A stretch of DNA of 25,904 nucleotides from Chloroflexota bacterium (GTDB lineage: Bacteria; Chloroflexota; Anaerolineae; UBA1429): assembly GCA_012513595.1 (NCBI GenBank), contig JAAZBY010000538.1, forward strand, positions 1 through 25,904, in the 5' to 3' direction. Position 1 is the stretch's first letter; each line of letters begins with the position of its first letter. Shown here piece after piece: positions 1 to 7,810 of this stretch. The notes beneath the pieces are model-generated. The model was not told the origin of the DNA. It made no database searches and saw nothing but the letters and a program-made list of their open reading frames with translations. A program made the position numbers and the translations under genes.

Positions 1-50
1 ATCGTCGCGACCGGGGCGTCATGGGGCTGCATGCGGGTCTCGTCGTTCAT
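1..50 (-). CDS. Possible 5' end of a gene running off the left edge
   Basis: On the minus strand an ATG at 50-48 opens a frame that stays open to the window edge (16 codons, beginning MNDETRMQPH). It lies 37 bases downstream of the kinase stop at 88, in the same direction, so it could be the next gene of that operon. The ribosome-binding site is weak (an AGG very close to the ATG). Too little is visible to say anything about function, and the start itself is uncertain. Confidence 0.3.
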   Translation of the reverse strand, partial: MNDETRMQPHDAPVAT

Positions 51-87
51 CGTCCTCGTATCCGTCGGCCAACGTTTGTACGGGTCC

Positions 88-1227
88 TCAGCGCGCGGTG
101 CGCTTGCCGCCACCCTTGGCCCAGGCGTTCAGCAGGGCCTGGACCTCCTGCCGGGTGACGATGGGCAGGTCGAACATAAGCGTCTGCTTCAGGCAGGTGG
201 CCGCGTCGCCCACCATGACGCCCTTCTCCAGCCGCCGGGCGGGGTCTTTCTCAGAGAGGAGGCCGTAGTAGAACCCGGCGTTCCAGGTATCGCCGCCGCC
301 CAGCCGGTCCCAGAGCACGATCTTGCGCACCGCCGGCGAGCGGAAGTAGTTGCCCGCGGCATCCATCGCTGCCGACTCCCAGCGGTGCTCCTCGAACGTG
401 TCGGGATAGCGGATGGTCACGGCCACGATCTGGGGGCGGAAGCGCTCGTGGAGCGCAGCCATGAAGGCCTGCAGGTCCTGGTCGCTCAGCGGGCCCAAGT
501 CGCCCTTGACGATCTCGTCGGGGCTGTAGCGTCCGGCGCCCAGGCCGTACAGCGCGGCCATGTCTTCGATCGTGGTGATCAGAATGTCGACGTGGTCGCG
601 CAGCAGCGGCGTGAGCGCCCCGGCGCACTGCTCCTTGGACCACAGCGTGGAGCGGTAGTTGTAGTCCATCCCCACCAGGCAGCCGTCGGGGCGGGCCTCC
701 AGCGCCTCATAGAGGGCCTCCAGGCAATGGTTCCGTTCGTAGCCGCTGTGGTTGGCCAGGCCAAAGGTGATGCCGGAGGAGTGCAGCAGGCGGCAATCGC
801 GCAGGGCGGCGGGCCAGTCGACCATGCCGGGCCCCAGCCTCGAGGCAGCCGAGTACATGCGCTGGTACCAGCCCGTCGACTGGCGCGGCGTGCGCCCCAG
901 TTCGTACAGGTAACGGCCGATCGGCTCCGTCTTGGGCGCCCACACCAGGTGGTCGATGTTCAGCCCCTGCTCGCGGGCGGTATCGCGCACCTGCCAGCCG
1001 TAGGGGTTATCGGGCAGGCGAGTGATGAACGCCGAGGGCACGCCAAGGCGGCCAAGGCCCATGGCCAGGGTGTACTCGCTGCCGGCCAGCGACAGGTGCA
1101 CCTGACGGGTGCGCTCGAGGCGCTCCATGTCGGCCGGGGTGTCGCGCACCATCACCTCGCCAAAGGTGACGAAACGCGCCCCGCCCTGCAGAGCGCTCAG
1201 GTCGTCCTGGGTGATGTCGATGTCCAC
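88..1227 (-). CDS. PfkB-family sugar kinase, 2-keto-3-deoxygluconate kinase-like
   Basis: A 379-residue cytoplasmic kinase of the ribokinase/PfkB fold, expected to transfer phosphate from ATP to a sugar or sugar acid. The C-terminal PfkB signature DRLGGGDTWNAGF lies at residues 307-319, with the catalytic base Asp313 in the GGGD anion hole. The MDYNYRSTLW stretch (187-196) resembles the D-x-N-x-R-x-x-LW motif of KDG kinases (KdgK), so 2-keto-3-deoxygluconate is the best substrate guess, not proven. I chose a GTG start at 1227-1225 because GAGGAGG sits nine bases upstream. A longer frame upstream gives a non-homologous Arg/Ala-rich tail with no ribosome-binding site. The gene follows the flotillin gene on the same strand but is separated from it by a 13-bp hairpin, so it may be a separate transcription unit. 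It is slightly longer than a typical PfkB protein (about 300-340 residues). Confidence 0.85.
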   Translation of the reverse strand: MDIDITQDDLSALQGGARFVTFGEVMVRDTPADMERLERTRQVHLSLAGSEYTLAMGLGRLGVPSAFITRLPDNPYGWQVRDTAREQGLNIDHLVWAPKTEPIGRYLYELGRTPRQSTGWYQRMYSAASRLGPGMVDWPAALRDCRLLHSSGITFGLANHSGYERNHCLEALYEALEARPDGCLVGMDYNYRSTLWSKEQCAGALTPLLRDHVDILITTIEDMAALYGLGAGRYSPDEIVKGDLGPLSDQDLQAFMAALHERFRPQIVAVTIRYPDTFEEHRWESAAMDAAGNYFRSPAVRKIVLWDRLGGGDTWNAGFYYGLLSEKDPARRLEKGVMVGDAATCLKQTLMFDLPIVTRQEVQALLNAWAKGGGKRTAR

Positions 1228-1268
1228 GGTGGATGTCCTCCTCACACACGCGCAGGTAGCGGCTCGCA

Positions 1269-1303
1269 ACGCGCTCGCCGGATGCGGTACCCGGCGAGCG
1301 CGT
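1269..1303 (-). terminator. 13-bp perfect hairpin between flotillin and kinase genes
   Basis: Arms 1269-1281 and 1291-1303 are perfect reverse complements (ACGCGCTCGCCGG), with a 9-base loop. The hairpin sits between the flotillin stop (1345) and the kinase start (1227). No T-run follows on the minus strand, so termination would depend on stem strength. It could instead be an attenuator or RNA-stability element. Confidence 0.6.
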
Positions 1304-1344
1304 GTGGCGCGCATCTTGGTGCCCGCCTGAGCAGGCGCGGGCGG

Positions 1345-2805
1345 CTACTCCTCGGCGGGGGCTGCGGCGCCCTCTGAGGGGGCCGTCTCGGCAGGCGGGC
1401 TGGCCTGGTCGTTGGTCACCTTGCCGAGAAAGTCGGGCAGGTCCAGGCCGGCCAGGCGGGCCAGCTCGTGCATGGGCGGGATCACGCCCATGAAGCGCCT
1501 GCCCAGGCCAGAGAGGCCCTCACCGTTGCCGCTATCCCAGACGACGACCTTGTCGAGCGGCAGGTTCTTGATCGCCTCGGCCTGTACGCGGGCCACATCA
1601 ACCAGTTTCTCGATAATCAGGAACGAGGCGGCCGCTTCGGGCAGGCCGTTGGTGGCCCTGACCAGTTCCTGGTACCCCTCGGCCTTGGAGCGCAGGATGG
1701 CCTGGGTGCCCTGGGCCTCGGCCTCCATGCGGGCCAGGATGGCGCGGGCTTCGCCCTCGGCGAGGACGGCGCGCTGTTCGCGGCCGGCCTCGGCGGCGAT
1801 GACGACCTGCTCACGGTTGGCCTCGGCGGGCACCACCACCTCGGCGCGCAGGCGGGCCTGCTCGCGCTCGGCGCGGGCCAGCTCGGCGTCGCGTTGGGCG
1901 TTCTCGTCGGCCACGCGGATACGTCCGTCGGCCACGCGGGCGGCCTCCTCGGCGCGTCGGCGCGCTTCCTGCTGGGCCACCTGCATGGTGGCGTTGTAGG
2001 TCGCCTTCTGGCCCTCGGCCTCGGCCTCGGCCTCGACGGCCTCGGCGTCCAGCCCGGCCGTCACCCGGCGGCGGTCGCGCTCCGCTTCCTTCTCGCCGAT
2101 CTCCGCGGCGGCCTCGGCGGCGGCCACGGCCCGGCGGCGGTCACGCTCGAGCTCGGCCACGCCCGTCTGGCCGTGGCGCTCCTGCTCGGCCACGTCGACC
2201 AGGGCCTGGTTGACGGCCTCGGCGGCGGCCTTGCGGCCGATGGCCTGGATGTAGCCGCTCTCGTCGTCGATGTCGCGGACGTTGACGTTGATGACCTCCA
2301 GGCCGATCTTCTCGAGCTCGCCCGAGAGGGCCTCGTTCACCTTGGCCATGAAGGCCTGGCGGTCGCGGTTGATCTCTTCGATGGCCATTGTGGCGATCAC
2401 GGCGCGCATCTGGCCCAGGATGATGTCCTGCGCCTGGGAGCGGATCTCCTCGCTGTTCAGGCCCAGCAGGCGCACCGCGGCGTTGGCCATCAGGCTCGGG
2501 TCGACCGAGATGGCGGCCGTGACCGTGGTCGGCACGGAGACGCGGATGTTCTCGCGCGAGAGGGCGTTGTCGAGGTCGATGGGCACCACGAACGGTTCCA
2601 GGTTCAGGTAGGCATAGTCTTGGATCAGCGGCCACACAAAGGCCGCGCCGCCGTGAATCGTCTTGGCGGCACCCTTGCCCGTGCGCCCATAGACCACCAG
2701 GATGCGGTTCGACGGGCAGCGACGGTAGCGCCCGATGACGGTCAGAAAGGTGCCCAGGATGATGAGCGCCAGGATGAACCCGAGGATGATCACTTCGAAG
2801 CCCAT
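1345..2805 (-). CDS. Flotillin-family (SPFH) membrane scaffold protein
   Basis: A 486-residue flotillin (FloT/YuaG/YqiK family), expected to form oligomeric membrane microdomain scaffolds. One N-terminal membrane segment (about residues 4-24) is followed by the typical RCPSNRILVVYG junction (29-40). The SPFH/prohibitin domain runs to about residue 200. A long Ala/Glu/Arg-rich coiled coil (about 210-400) contains the EAEAEA-type repeats of flotillins. A conserved C-terminal block (ELVRATNGLPEAA, then EKLVDVARVQAEAIKNLPL) is followed by a Pro/Ala/Glu tail. The ATG at 2805-2803 has AGGAGG nine bases upstream. An upstream in-frame extension would overlap the preceding gene and lacks family similarity. 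It lies 40 bases after the NfeD-like gene, the same pairing as yuaF-yuaG in Bacillus and yqiJ-yqiK in E. coli, so the two are almost certainly co-transcribed partners. Confidence 0.93.
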   Translation of the reverse strand: MGFEVIILGFILALIILGTFLTVIGRYRRCPSNRILVVYGRTGKGAAKTIHGGAAFVWPLIQDYAYLNLEPFVVPIDLDNALSRENIRVSVPTTVTAAISVDPSLMANAAVRLLGLNSEEIRSQAQDIILGQMRAVIATMAIEEINRDRQAFMAKVNEALSGELEKIGLEVINVNVRDIDDESGYIQAIGRKAAAEAVNQALVDVAEQERHGQTGVAELERDRRRAVAAAEAAAEIGEKEAERDRRRVTAGLDAEAVEAEAEAEGQKATYNATMQVAQQEARRRAEEAARVADGRIRVADENAQRDAELARAEREQARLRAEVVVPAEANREQVVIAAEAGREQRAVLAEGEARAILARMEAEAQGTQAILRSKAEGYQELVRATNGLPEAAASFLIIEKLVDVARVQAEAIKNLPLDKVVVWDSGNGEGLSGLGRRFMGVIPPMHELARLAGLDLPDFLGKVTNDQASPPAETAPSEGAAAPAEE

Positions 2806-2845
2806 GGAATGCTTCCTCCTGTGGTGGGCGGCTGAACCGACGCCG

Positions 2846-3643
2846 CTAGCGGACTTCCTCGACCTCCAGGATCGAGCCATCGACACCGACCACGCGCACC
2901 GACGCCCCTGCCTTGAGCCCCAGGCCCGAGGCTGAGCGGGCGCGCAGGTAGGCGACGCGCTCACCGACCAGCACGCGCACCTGGCCCGTCCCCTGGCGGG
3001 GGATGTGCACGTAGACAGTGGCCGTCATCCCGACGGTGCTGGACACGTCCATGGTGCCCTCCTCGCTCAGGCGGGGCATGGCCCAGAAGAAGGCGGCCAC
3101 GGTCACCATGCCAGCCATGCCCCACGAGGCCGCGAGCAGGAAGGCCCGCGCATAGGGCAGGTCGGCCCCCAAGTACAGCGCCGCGGCCCAGGAGAACAGC
3201 GTCAGGAAGGCCAAGATCGACCGTACCGACAGCAAGCGGAACGTCGCCACGCCGGAGGAGTGATGATGCGCGGCATGGTCATCCACGCCTTGGGCGTCGC
3301 CCGCATGTAGGTCGGCGGCGTGAGCGTCGGCCAGGTGAGCGTCGGCCACGTGCACGTCGCCAACATGCGTGTCGCCAAGGTGCGCATCGCCAAGGTGCGC
3401 GTCGCCAAGGTGCGCGTCGCCCAGGTGGCCATCGGCAAAGTGGCCATCCCCGTCATGCCCGCCAAAGAGGTGCCCGTCACCGCCGTGATCGAGGCCCGCC
3501 CCGCCATCCAGGTCGCCGTCACCAGCCGCCACCAGCCCGCCAAAGGCGGCGACGAGCTGCCACACGAACAGCGTGCTAAACAGCACCACCAATCCCCAGA
3601 AAACCTGGTTCAGCGGAGTCAAGCCGGACCACCAGACCGTCAT
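2846..3643 (-). CDS. NfeD/YuaF-like membrane protein with a His-pentad repeat tract
   Basis: A 265-residue membrane protein, the likely partner of the adjacent flotillin. One membrane segment (about 13-37) is followed by an inserted Gly/Asp/His/Ala/Leu tract (about 41-128). Two further membrane segments follow (about 138-160 and 165-188), then a small beta-rich C-terminal domain (about 196-265; hydrophobic beta-strand pattern ending GVDGSILEVEEVR) that matches the OB-fold of NfeD/YuaF/YqiJ proteins. The insert is unusual: a histidine stands at every fifth residue from 53 to 113 (13 in a row), then HAAHHH at 123-128. The family normally has no such insert. It could be an extracytoplasmic metal-binding loop or a short pentapeptide-type solenoid; topology is inferred. 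The ATG at 3643 has AAGGAGG just upstream, and an extended -10 promoter lies at 3676-3684. Confidence 0.85.
   Translation of the reverse strand: MTVWWSGLTPLNQVFWGLVVLFSTLFVWQLVAAFGGLVAAGDGDLDGGAGLDHGGDGHLFGGHDGDGHFADGHLGDAHLGDAHLGDAHLGDTHVGDVHVADAHLADAHAADLHAGDAQGVDDHAAHHHSSGVATFRLLSVRSILAFLTLFSWAAALYLGADLPYARAFLLAASWGMAGMVTVAAFFWAMPRLSEEGTMDVSSTVGMTATVYVHIPRQGTGQVRVLVGERVAYLRARSASGLGLKAGASVRVVGVDGSILEVEEVR
3293..3487 (-). repeat. 15-bp tandem repeat coding for D-x-H-x-x pentads
   Basis: Thirteen degenerate 15-bp units in frame with the NfeD-like gene. The middle units (about 3366-3425) are nearly identical at DNA level, the outer ones drifted. Each encodes five residues, consensus D-A-H-L-G, with His invariant. 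This points to recent expansion of the central units by slippage or recombination, with selection holding the His position in the older units. Confidence 0.85.
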
Positions 3644-3675
3644 GCTGCCCTCCTTGCCTAGACGGGAGCACCCTC

Positions 3676-3684
3676 ATTATAGCA
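3676..3684 (-). promoter_or_regulatory. Extended -10 promoter of the NfeD-flotillin operon
   Basis: The minus strand reads TGCTATAAT: a perfect -10 hexamer with the TGn extension, about 33 bases upstream of the ATG at 3643. No recognisable -35 box lies 17 bases upstream, as is usual for extended -10 promoters. Confidence 0.6.
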
Positions 3685-3723
3685 TGGCGGCGACGCGTCC
3701 GCGCATTCGGCGCGAAGCCCTGA

Positions 3724-3739
3724 CCGCGCGCCGGCGCGG
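3724..3739 (-). terminator. Short GC hairpin after the oxidoreductase gene
   Basis: Six-base-pair arms (CCGCGC / GCGCGG) with a 4-base loop, immediately downstream of the stop at 3744. There is no T-run, so this is a weak candidate. Confidence 0.3.
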
Positions 3740-3743
3740 CGCA

Positions 3744-4712
3744 CTAGCCAAAGACCACCGACTTGCCCTCCTGCACGGCCTGGGCGATCTCGACGGAGCG
3801 GAGCGCCTCGGCCAGGGACGGAGTGGGCGCACGCCCCTCGCGGAGGGCGCGCACGAACGCCTCCGACTCACCGTAGAAGCCGCAGATGACCTCCGGCTGG
3901 GCCGGGGCGGCCGCGTTCTCCCAGGAGAAAGCCAGGCGTCCCGCGTCGTAGCAGTGCAGGTAGCCGGGATAGGTCGTCAGCGGCTCGTACAACCCGTCGA
4001 TGACCACAGTACGCGTGCCGGCGTGGGCGGTGTAGCGCTCCATCTGCACGCCCACCTGAGGCAGCATCTCCATGTGGGCGACGGCGCCCCCGGCAAAGAG
4101 CAGCGTCACCAGGGCGCCGTTCGCGCCAACGGGGCGCGCGTGCACCTCTGTCACCTCTCCCGGGCCCAGGAAGCGCAGCGCGTCCAGCCCGTGGATGCCG
4201 GTGCCAAAGGCGTGCGTGGCCTCCTGCCTGTTGTGCCGCAGGAACTGGCAGGAGAGCGCCTCGACCGGGCCGGCCTCGGCCAGGAGCTCCTTAGCCCGCC
4301 GCAAGAGGGGCGCGTAGCGCCGGTTGAGAGCCACCTGGTGCGGGGTGCCCGCCTCTTGGGCGATGGCGGCCAGCTCGCGCACCTCGGCCACGTTCTGCCC
4401 GGGCGGCTTTTCCATGATCAGCGGTACCCGGCGCGCCAGCAGGTGCCCGGCCACCTCGCGCACGACCTGGAACGGCACCAGCACCCACACGGCGTCGGGC
4501 CGGACGGCGCTGAGCATGGCTCGGTAGTCCGTATCGGCCCGGGCGAACCCGAACTGCTCGGCGGCGCTTTCGGCGCGCGCCGGGTCCACGTCGCACACAG
4601 CGGCCAGTTCCAGCCCCGGGCCTTCCGCCCTCAGGCGCGCGAGAGAGGGGAGGTGGTAGCGCCTGGCAATGTTCCCCGCACCGATGACGGCCACCCGCAA
4701 CGACTCTGTCAT
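3744..4712 (-). CDS. Gfo/Idh/MocA-family oxidoreductase
   Basis: A 322-residue NAD(P)-dependent dehydrogenase of the glucose-fructose oxidoreductase/inositol dehydrogenase family, usually acting on a sugar, cyclitol or sugar acid. The Rossmann nucleotide-binding motif GAGNIA is at 11-16, the acidic end of beta-2 (CDVDP) at 40-44, the family EKP motif at 101-103 (Lys102 active-site type), and the catalytic-type H-x-x-D at His174/Asp177. I chose the ATG at 4712 because AAGGAG lies six bases upstream. An ATG ten codons earlier is in frame but lacks a ribosome-binding site. It is transcribed divergently from the DUF362-sulfatase-GDPD run across a 177-bp gap, which suggests shared control and a related substrate. 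The substrate cannot be read from the sequence. Confidence 0.9.
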   Translation of the reverse strand: MTESLRVAVIGAGNIARRYHLPSLARLRAEGPGLELAAVCDVDPARAESAAEQFGFARADTDYRAMLSAVRPDAVWVLVPFQVVREVAGHLLARRVPLIMEKPPGQNVAEVRELAAIAQEAGTPHQVALNRRYAPLLRRAKELLAEAGPVEALSCQFLRHNRQEATHAFGTGIHGLDALRFLGPGEVTEVHARPVGANGALVTLLFAGGAVAHMEMLPQVGVQMERYTAHAGTRTVVIDGLYEPLTTYPGYLHCYDAGRLAFSWENAAAPAQPEVICGFYGESEAFVRALREGRAPTPSLAEALRSVEIAQAVQEGKSVVFG

Positions 4713-4757
4713 AGTGGTCTCCTTGCGCCAGGACGACGTCATTCCCAGCGTGTTGGT

Positions 4758-4786
4758 ATCTTAGCCGCGCGTGCCGGGCGAAGCAA
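4758..4786 (-). promoter_or_regulatory. Candidate promoter of the oxidoreductase gene
   Basis: The minus strand has TTGCTT, a 17-base spacer, then TAAGAT (4 of 6 in the -10), about 45 bases upstream of the ATG at 4712. The -35 match is poor. Confidence 0.3.
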
Positions 4787-4813
4787 TGCCCGCAGGGGTC
4801 AGGCGCCGGACAC

Positions 4814-4842
4814 TTGCCCGGGCGGCCGCAAACGTCTATCAT
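4814..4842 (+). promoter_or_regulatory. Candidate sigma70 promoter of the DUF362-sulfatase operon
   Basis: TTGCCC (4814-4819), a 17-base spacer, TATCAT (4837-4842, 5 of 6), about 48 bases upstream of the ATG at 4890. The spacing is the same as in the other promoters of this window. Confidence 0.55.
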
Positions 4843-4889
4843 CCTGGCAACGTGTGCGCGCCGGATCAATCACCCCCGGGGAGGGGCGC

Positions 4890-6113
4890 ATGTCCAAGCC
4901 ACTGGTACGTGCCGTGCGTTGTGATCACCGGTCCTCTGACGAGGCCATCTACGAGGCGTTGCAGCGCGCCACCGCGCCCCTCGGCACCGCCTGGGCCAGG
5001 CTCAAAGCCGCCAAGACGATCTCGATCAAGCTCAACCAGGCCTGGAGCCCCGACGGCCTGCGCTACCACGCCGGGCACCTCCAGGAACTGGTAGACCATC
5101 GCGTGGCGCGCGCGGTGCTGCGCCTGCTGAGGGAAGAGACCTCCGCCGAGATCACCTGCTGTGAGATCAGCGTCATGGGCGGGAGAGGCCGGCCGCACAC
5201 GGTGGAGGAGACGATCACGCTCTTGCCGGTGCTGCGCGAGTTCGACGTGCCCTTTGTCGACGGGGACCAGCCGCCGGTGCGCAGCGTGGCCGTGCCGGGC
5301 GGCGGGCTGATGTTTGCCGAGTATGTGCTGCCCGAATCGGTGGTGGCAGCGGACGCGTTCGTCTCGGTGCAGAAGGCCAAGAACCACAAGTTCATGGGCG
5401 TCACGCTGTGCCTGAAGAACCTGTTCGGGCTGTGCACCGAGCCTCCCTACGGCCGACCGCGCCACTACTACCATCACATCATCCGCCTGCCGTACGTGCT
5501 CGCCGATCTGGGGCGAACCATCCAGCCGACGCTGAACATCGTCGACGCGCTGGTGGCACAGGCCGGCAGCGAGTGGGGCGGTGAGGCGCGCGTCTGCGAC
5601 GCGCTGATCGCGGGCGACCAGGTCACCGCCACCGACGCGGTGGTCACCCATCTGATGGGGCACGATCCCCTCGCCGACTGGCCGACCATGCCCTACGGGC
5701 GCGACCGCAACCCCGGCCTGGTGTGCCACGAGCACGGTTTTGGCACCGCCGACCTCGCGGAGATCGATTGGGCCTCTGAGGTGAGCGCCCCGCTGGGGCG
5801 CTTCTACGCCGACCAGCCCGATAGCGGAGCGACGGTGGCCTCCTGGCGGAAAACCATGTGCGAGCAGGCACTCTACTACCGGGACAACGTGGCCAAGTTC
5901 CGCGACTATGCCGGGCAGTTCATCCTCTTGCAGGATCGCGAGGTCCGCTGGCACGGTCCCGATGCGGACTGGCACCGTAGTCGCCGCGAGATCGCCGGGG
6001 CGCGCCCAGATAGCGCCCTGTGGCTCAAGTGGGTGGACCCGGAGGAGCGCGAGGGGGAGCGCTACGAGGTCTACGAAGAGGCGCTGCGCCGCATGGACCA
6101 GGCAGGCCTCTAG
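4890..6113 (+). CDS. DUF362-family protein
   Basis: A 407-residue protein of the DUF362 family (PF04015), whose biochemical role is not established. Family features are visible: the SIKLNQ strand (45-50), a V-Q-K-x-K-N-H-K-F-M-G block (160-170) and LCLKNLFGL (173-181), which match the conserved K-x-H...KN-x-x-G core. There is no CxxCxxC ferredoxin module, although many DUF362 proteins have one. The protein has no signal peptide, so it is probably cytoplasmic. The ATG at 4890 has GGGGAGG close upstream. The frame is open far upstream but that part is antisense to the oxidoreductase gene and not coding. It is the first gene of a plus-strand run with a sulfatase, two GDPD-type proteins and a sugar kinase, so a part in the same catabolic route is inferred. 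Confidence 0.83.
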   Translation: MSKPLVRAVRCDHRSSDEAIYEALQRATAPLGTAWARLKAAKTISIKLNQAWSPDGLRYHAGHLQELVDHRVARAVLRLLREETSAEITCCEISVMGGRGRPHTVEETITLLPVLREFDVPFVDGDQPPVRSVAVPGGGLMFAEYVLPESVVAADAFVSVQKAKNHKFMGVTLCLKNLFGLCTEPPYGRPRHYYHHIIRLPYVLADLGRTIQPTLNIVDALVAQAGSEWGGEARVCDALIAGDQVTATDAVVTHLMGHDPLADWPTMPYGRDRNPGLVCHEHGFGTADLAEIDWASEVSAPLGRFYADQPDSGATVASWRKTMCEQALYYRDNVAKFRDYAGQFILLQDREVRWHGPDADWHRSRREIAGARPDSALWLKWVDPEEREGERYEVYEEALRRMDQAGL

Positions 6114-6141
6114 CAGCCCTGCCGCGCGTGCTGCACTGAGC

Positions 6142-6160
6142 GAGCCCGAGCGCCGGGCTC
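6142..6160 (+). terminator. Small hairpin between DUF362 and sulfatase genes
   Basis: Arms GAGCCCG / CGGGCTC (7 bp) with a 5-base loop, 29 bases after the DUF362 stop. There is no T-run. It may tune expression within the operon rather than end it. Confidence 0.35.
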
Positions 6161-6214
6161 TGCGCCACCGATACCCCGTTGCCAGATAGTGACCGTCAGT
6201 AAAGGAGTAGTTCA

Positions 6215-7687
6215 GTGCCCCAGACCGAGCGACCCAACATTCTCATCGTCATGGTGGACCAGGAGGGCGGCGGGATCATGGCCCCCGGGCACCCCTGCCG
6301 GACGCCCAACGCCGATCGCCTGGCCCGCGAGGGGCTGCGCTTCTCGCAGACCTATACCATCGCTGCGCACTGCTGCCCGTCTCGGGCGACCTTCATGACC
6401 GGGCTGTTCCCCAGCCAGCACGGCATCTACAACAACGTGCTCAACCAGGCCGCTCTGCACGAGTCTCTGAACCCCGGGGTGACCACCTTTAGCGAGGTAC
6501 TGCGAGACGAGGGGTATGAGCTCGGATTCTCGGGCAAGTGGCACGTCTCGGCGACCGAGGGGCCGGCCGATCGTGGCTGGAAGGAGTACATGGCCTCCGG
6601 CGTACAGGGCGAGATGCACGGCCTGCGCTGGGAGCGCTTCCGCCAGATGGCCCAGGAGCCGGAGAGCGACGCCCCTCGCGAAAAGGGCGAGCTGTTGCGC
6701 CCCGGTTGGGGCCGCTACCGCCTGTACGGCACGCGCACGCCCGACCCCGAGCATGACCCATACCACCCGCACGACATCCAGGCGGTGCGGGCCGGCCTAC
6801 AAGCGCTCGAGGACCTGAGCAGCTCGGGCCAGCCTTGGTGCCTTTTCATCGGCCCCGTCGGGCCCCACGACCCCTACATCCTTCCGGAAAAGTACGCCAC
6901 GATGTACGATCCGGACGACGTGACTCTGCCGCCCTCCTTCTACGACAACCTGCTGGACAAGCCCCGCGTCTACCAGCGGCAGCGGCGCTTCTGGTCACAG
7001 ATGAGCGAGCAGGAGTATCGCGAGGCCATCGCTCACTACTGGGGCTTTTGCACCATGCAGGATGACCTGCTGGGCATGGTGCTGGACGGGCTGGACGCCA
7101 CCGGCCAGGCTGACAACACGGTGGTGATCTTTACCTCCGACCACGGCGACTATGCCGGGGCCCACGGCCTGTTCATGAAGGGCGTGGCCGCCTTTGACGA
7201 GTGCTACCACGTTCCCCTGCTGGTGCGCTGGCCCGCGGGGATCACCGATGCCGGGCGCACCGTCGACGAGTTCGTCAGCCTCGCCGATTTCGCACCCACC
7301 TTTGTGGAGCTGGGTGGGGGAGAGCTGCCCAGGTCCAGCGGCCAGAGCCTGGTGCCCTTCTTCCGCGGCGAAGAGCCGGAGGACTGGCCCGACGCCGTGT
7401 ACACCCAGTTCAACGGCGTGGAGCTGTACTACTCGCAGCGCGTGGTGCGCACCAAGGACTGGAAGTACGTCTACAACGGTTTTGACGACGACGAGCTGTA
7501 CAACCTCCAGGAGGACCCGCACTGTCTCCGCAACGTCGCCCAGGATCCCCGCAACCGGGCGGTCTTGGAAGAGATGTGCGCGCGGATGTGGAAGCGCGGC
7601 TACCTGGAAGATGACATCTTTTGCAACCCGTATCCGACGGTCAGCCTGGCCCCCTTTGGCCCCATGGTCGGCCTGCGCGATCTGTAG
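6215..7687 (+). CDS. Formylglycine-dependent sulfatase
   Basis: A 490-residue type I sulfatase (alkaline phosphatase superfamily) that should hydrolyse a sulfate ester. The formylglycine signature C-x-P-S-R-x-x-x-M-T-G is present, with Cys53 as the residue to be converted; Cys54 occupies the x position. Metal and active-site positions include Asp15/Gln16 near the N-terminus, Lys108 and His110 in GKWH, and Asp309/His310 in SDHGD, with Lys322 nearby. No signal peptide is seen, so the enzyme is probably cytoplasmic and would act on an imported substrate. No formylglycine-generating or anaerobic sulfatase-maturing enzyme lies in the window. The start is a GTG at 6215 with AAAGGAG eight bases upstream. 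It lies 101 bases after the DUF362 gene in the same direction. Length is normal; the target (sugar, choline or other sulfate) is unknown. Confidence 0.93.
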   Translation: MPQTERPNILIVMVDQEGGGIMAPGHPCRTPNADRLAREGLRFSQTYTIAAHCCPSRATFMTGLFPSQHGIYNNVLNQAALHESLNPGVTTFSEVLRDEGYELGFSGKWHVSATEGPADRGWKEYMASGVQGEMHGLRWERFRQMAQEPESDAPREKGELLRPGWGRYRLYGTRTPDPEHDPYHPHDIQAVRAGLQALEDLSSSGQPWCLFIGPVGPHDPYILPEKYATMYDPDDVTLPPSFYDNLLDKPRVYQRQRRFWSQMSEQEYREAIAHYWGFCTMQDDLLGMVLDGLDATGQADNTVVIFTSDHGDYAGAHGLFMKGVAAFDECYHVPLLVRWPAGITDAGRTVDEFVSLADFAPTFVELGGGELPRSSGQSLVPFFRGEEPEDWPDAVYTQFNGVELYYSQRVVRTKDWKYVYNGFDDDELYNLQEDPHCLRNVAQDPRNRAVLEEMCARMWKRGYLEDDIFCNPYPTVSLAPFGPMVGLRDL

Positions 7688-7713
7688 AGGCGGCCAGCGG
7701 GCACAGGCTCTTG

Positions 7714-7738
7714 GGGAGAGGCGATAGCCGCCTCTCCC
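7714..7738 (+). terminator. 10-bp hairpin between sulfatase and GDPD lipoprotein genes
   Basis: Perfect arms GGGAGAGGCG (7714-7723) and CGCCTCTCCC (7729-7738) with a 5-base loop, 26 bases after the sulfatase stop. There is no clear T-run. It could be a partial terminator or an mRNA-processing or stability stem inside the operon. Confidence 0.5.
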
Positions 7739-7810
7739 GGAGAGTGCCGCCGACGGCCACTGCCGGGGCAGGCCTCGGTCGGCCGAAGCGATGGCACTGA
7801 GGGAGTGCCC

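Noticed and set aside
1468..2835. A long open plus-strand frame opposite the flotillin gene
   Set aside because: It is rich in Gly/His/Asp/Leu, matches no family, and mirrors the Ala/Glu/Arg codons of the flotillin coiled coil. GC-rich genes often leave the opposite strand open.
3573..4889. A long in-frame extension upstream of the DUF362 ATG
   Set aside because: It lies antisense to the Gfo/Idh/MocA gene, shows no family similarity, and the ATG at 4890 has its own ribosome-binding site and promoter.
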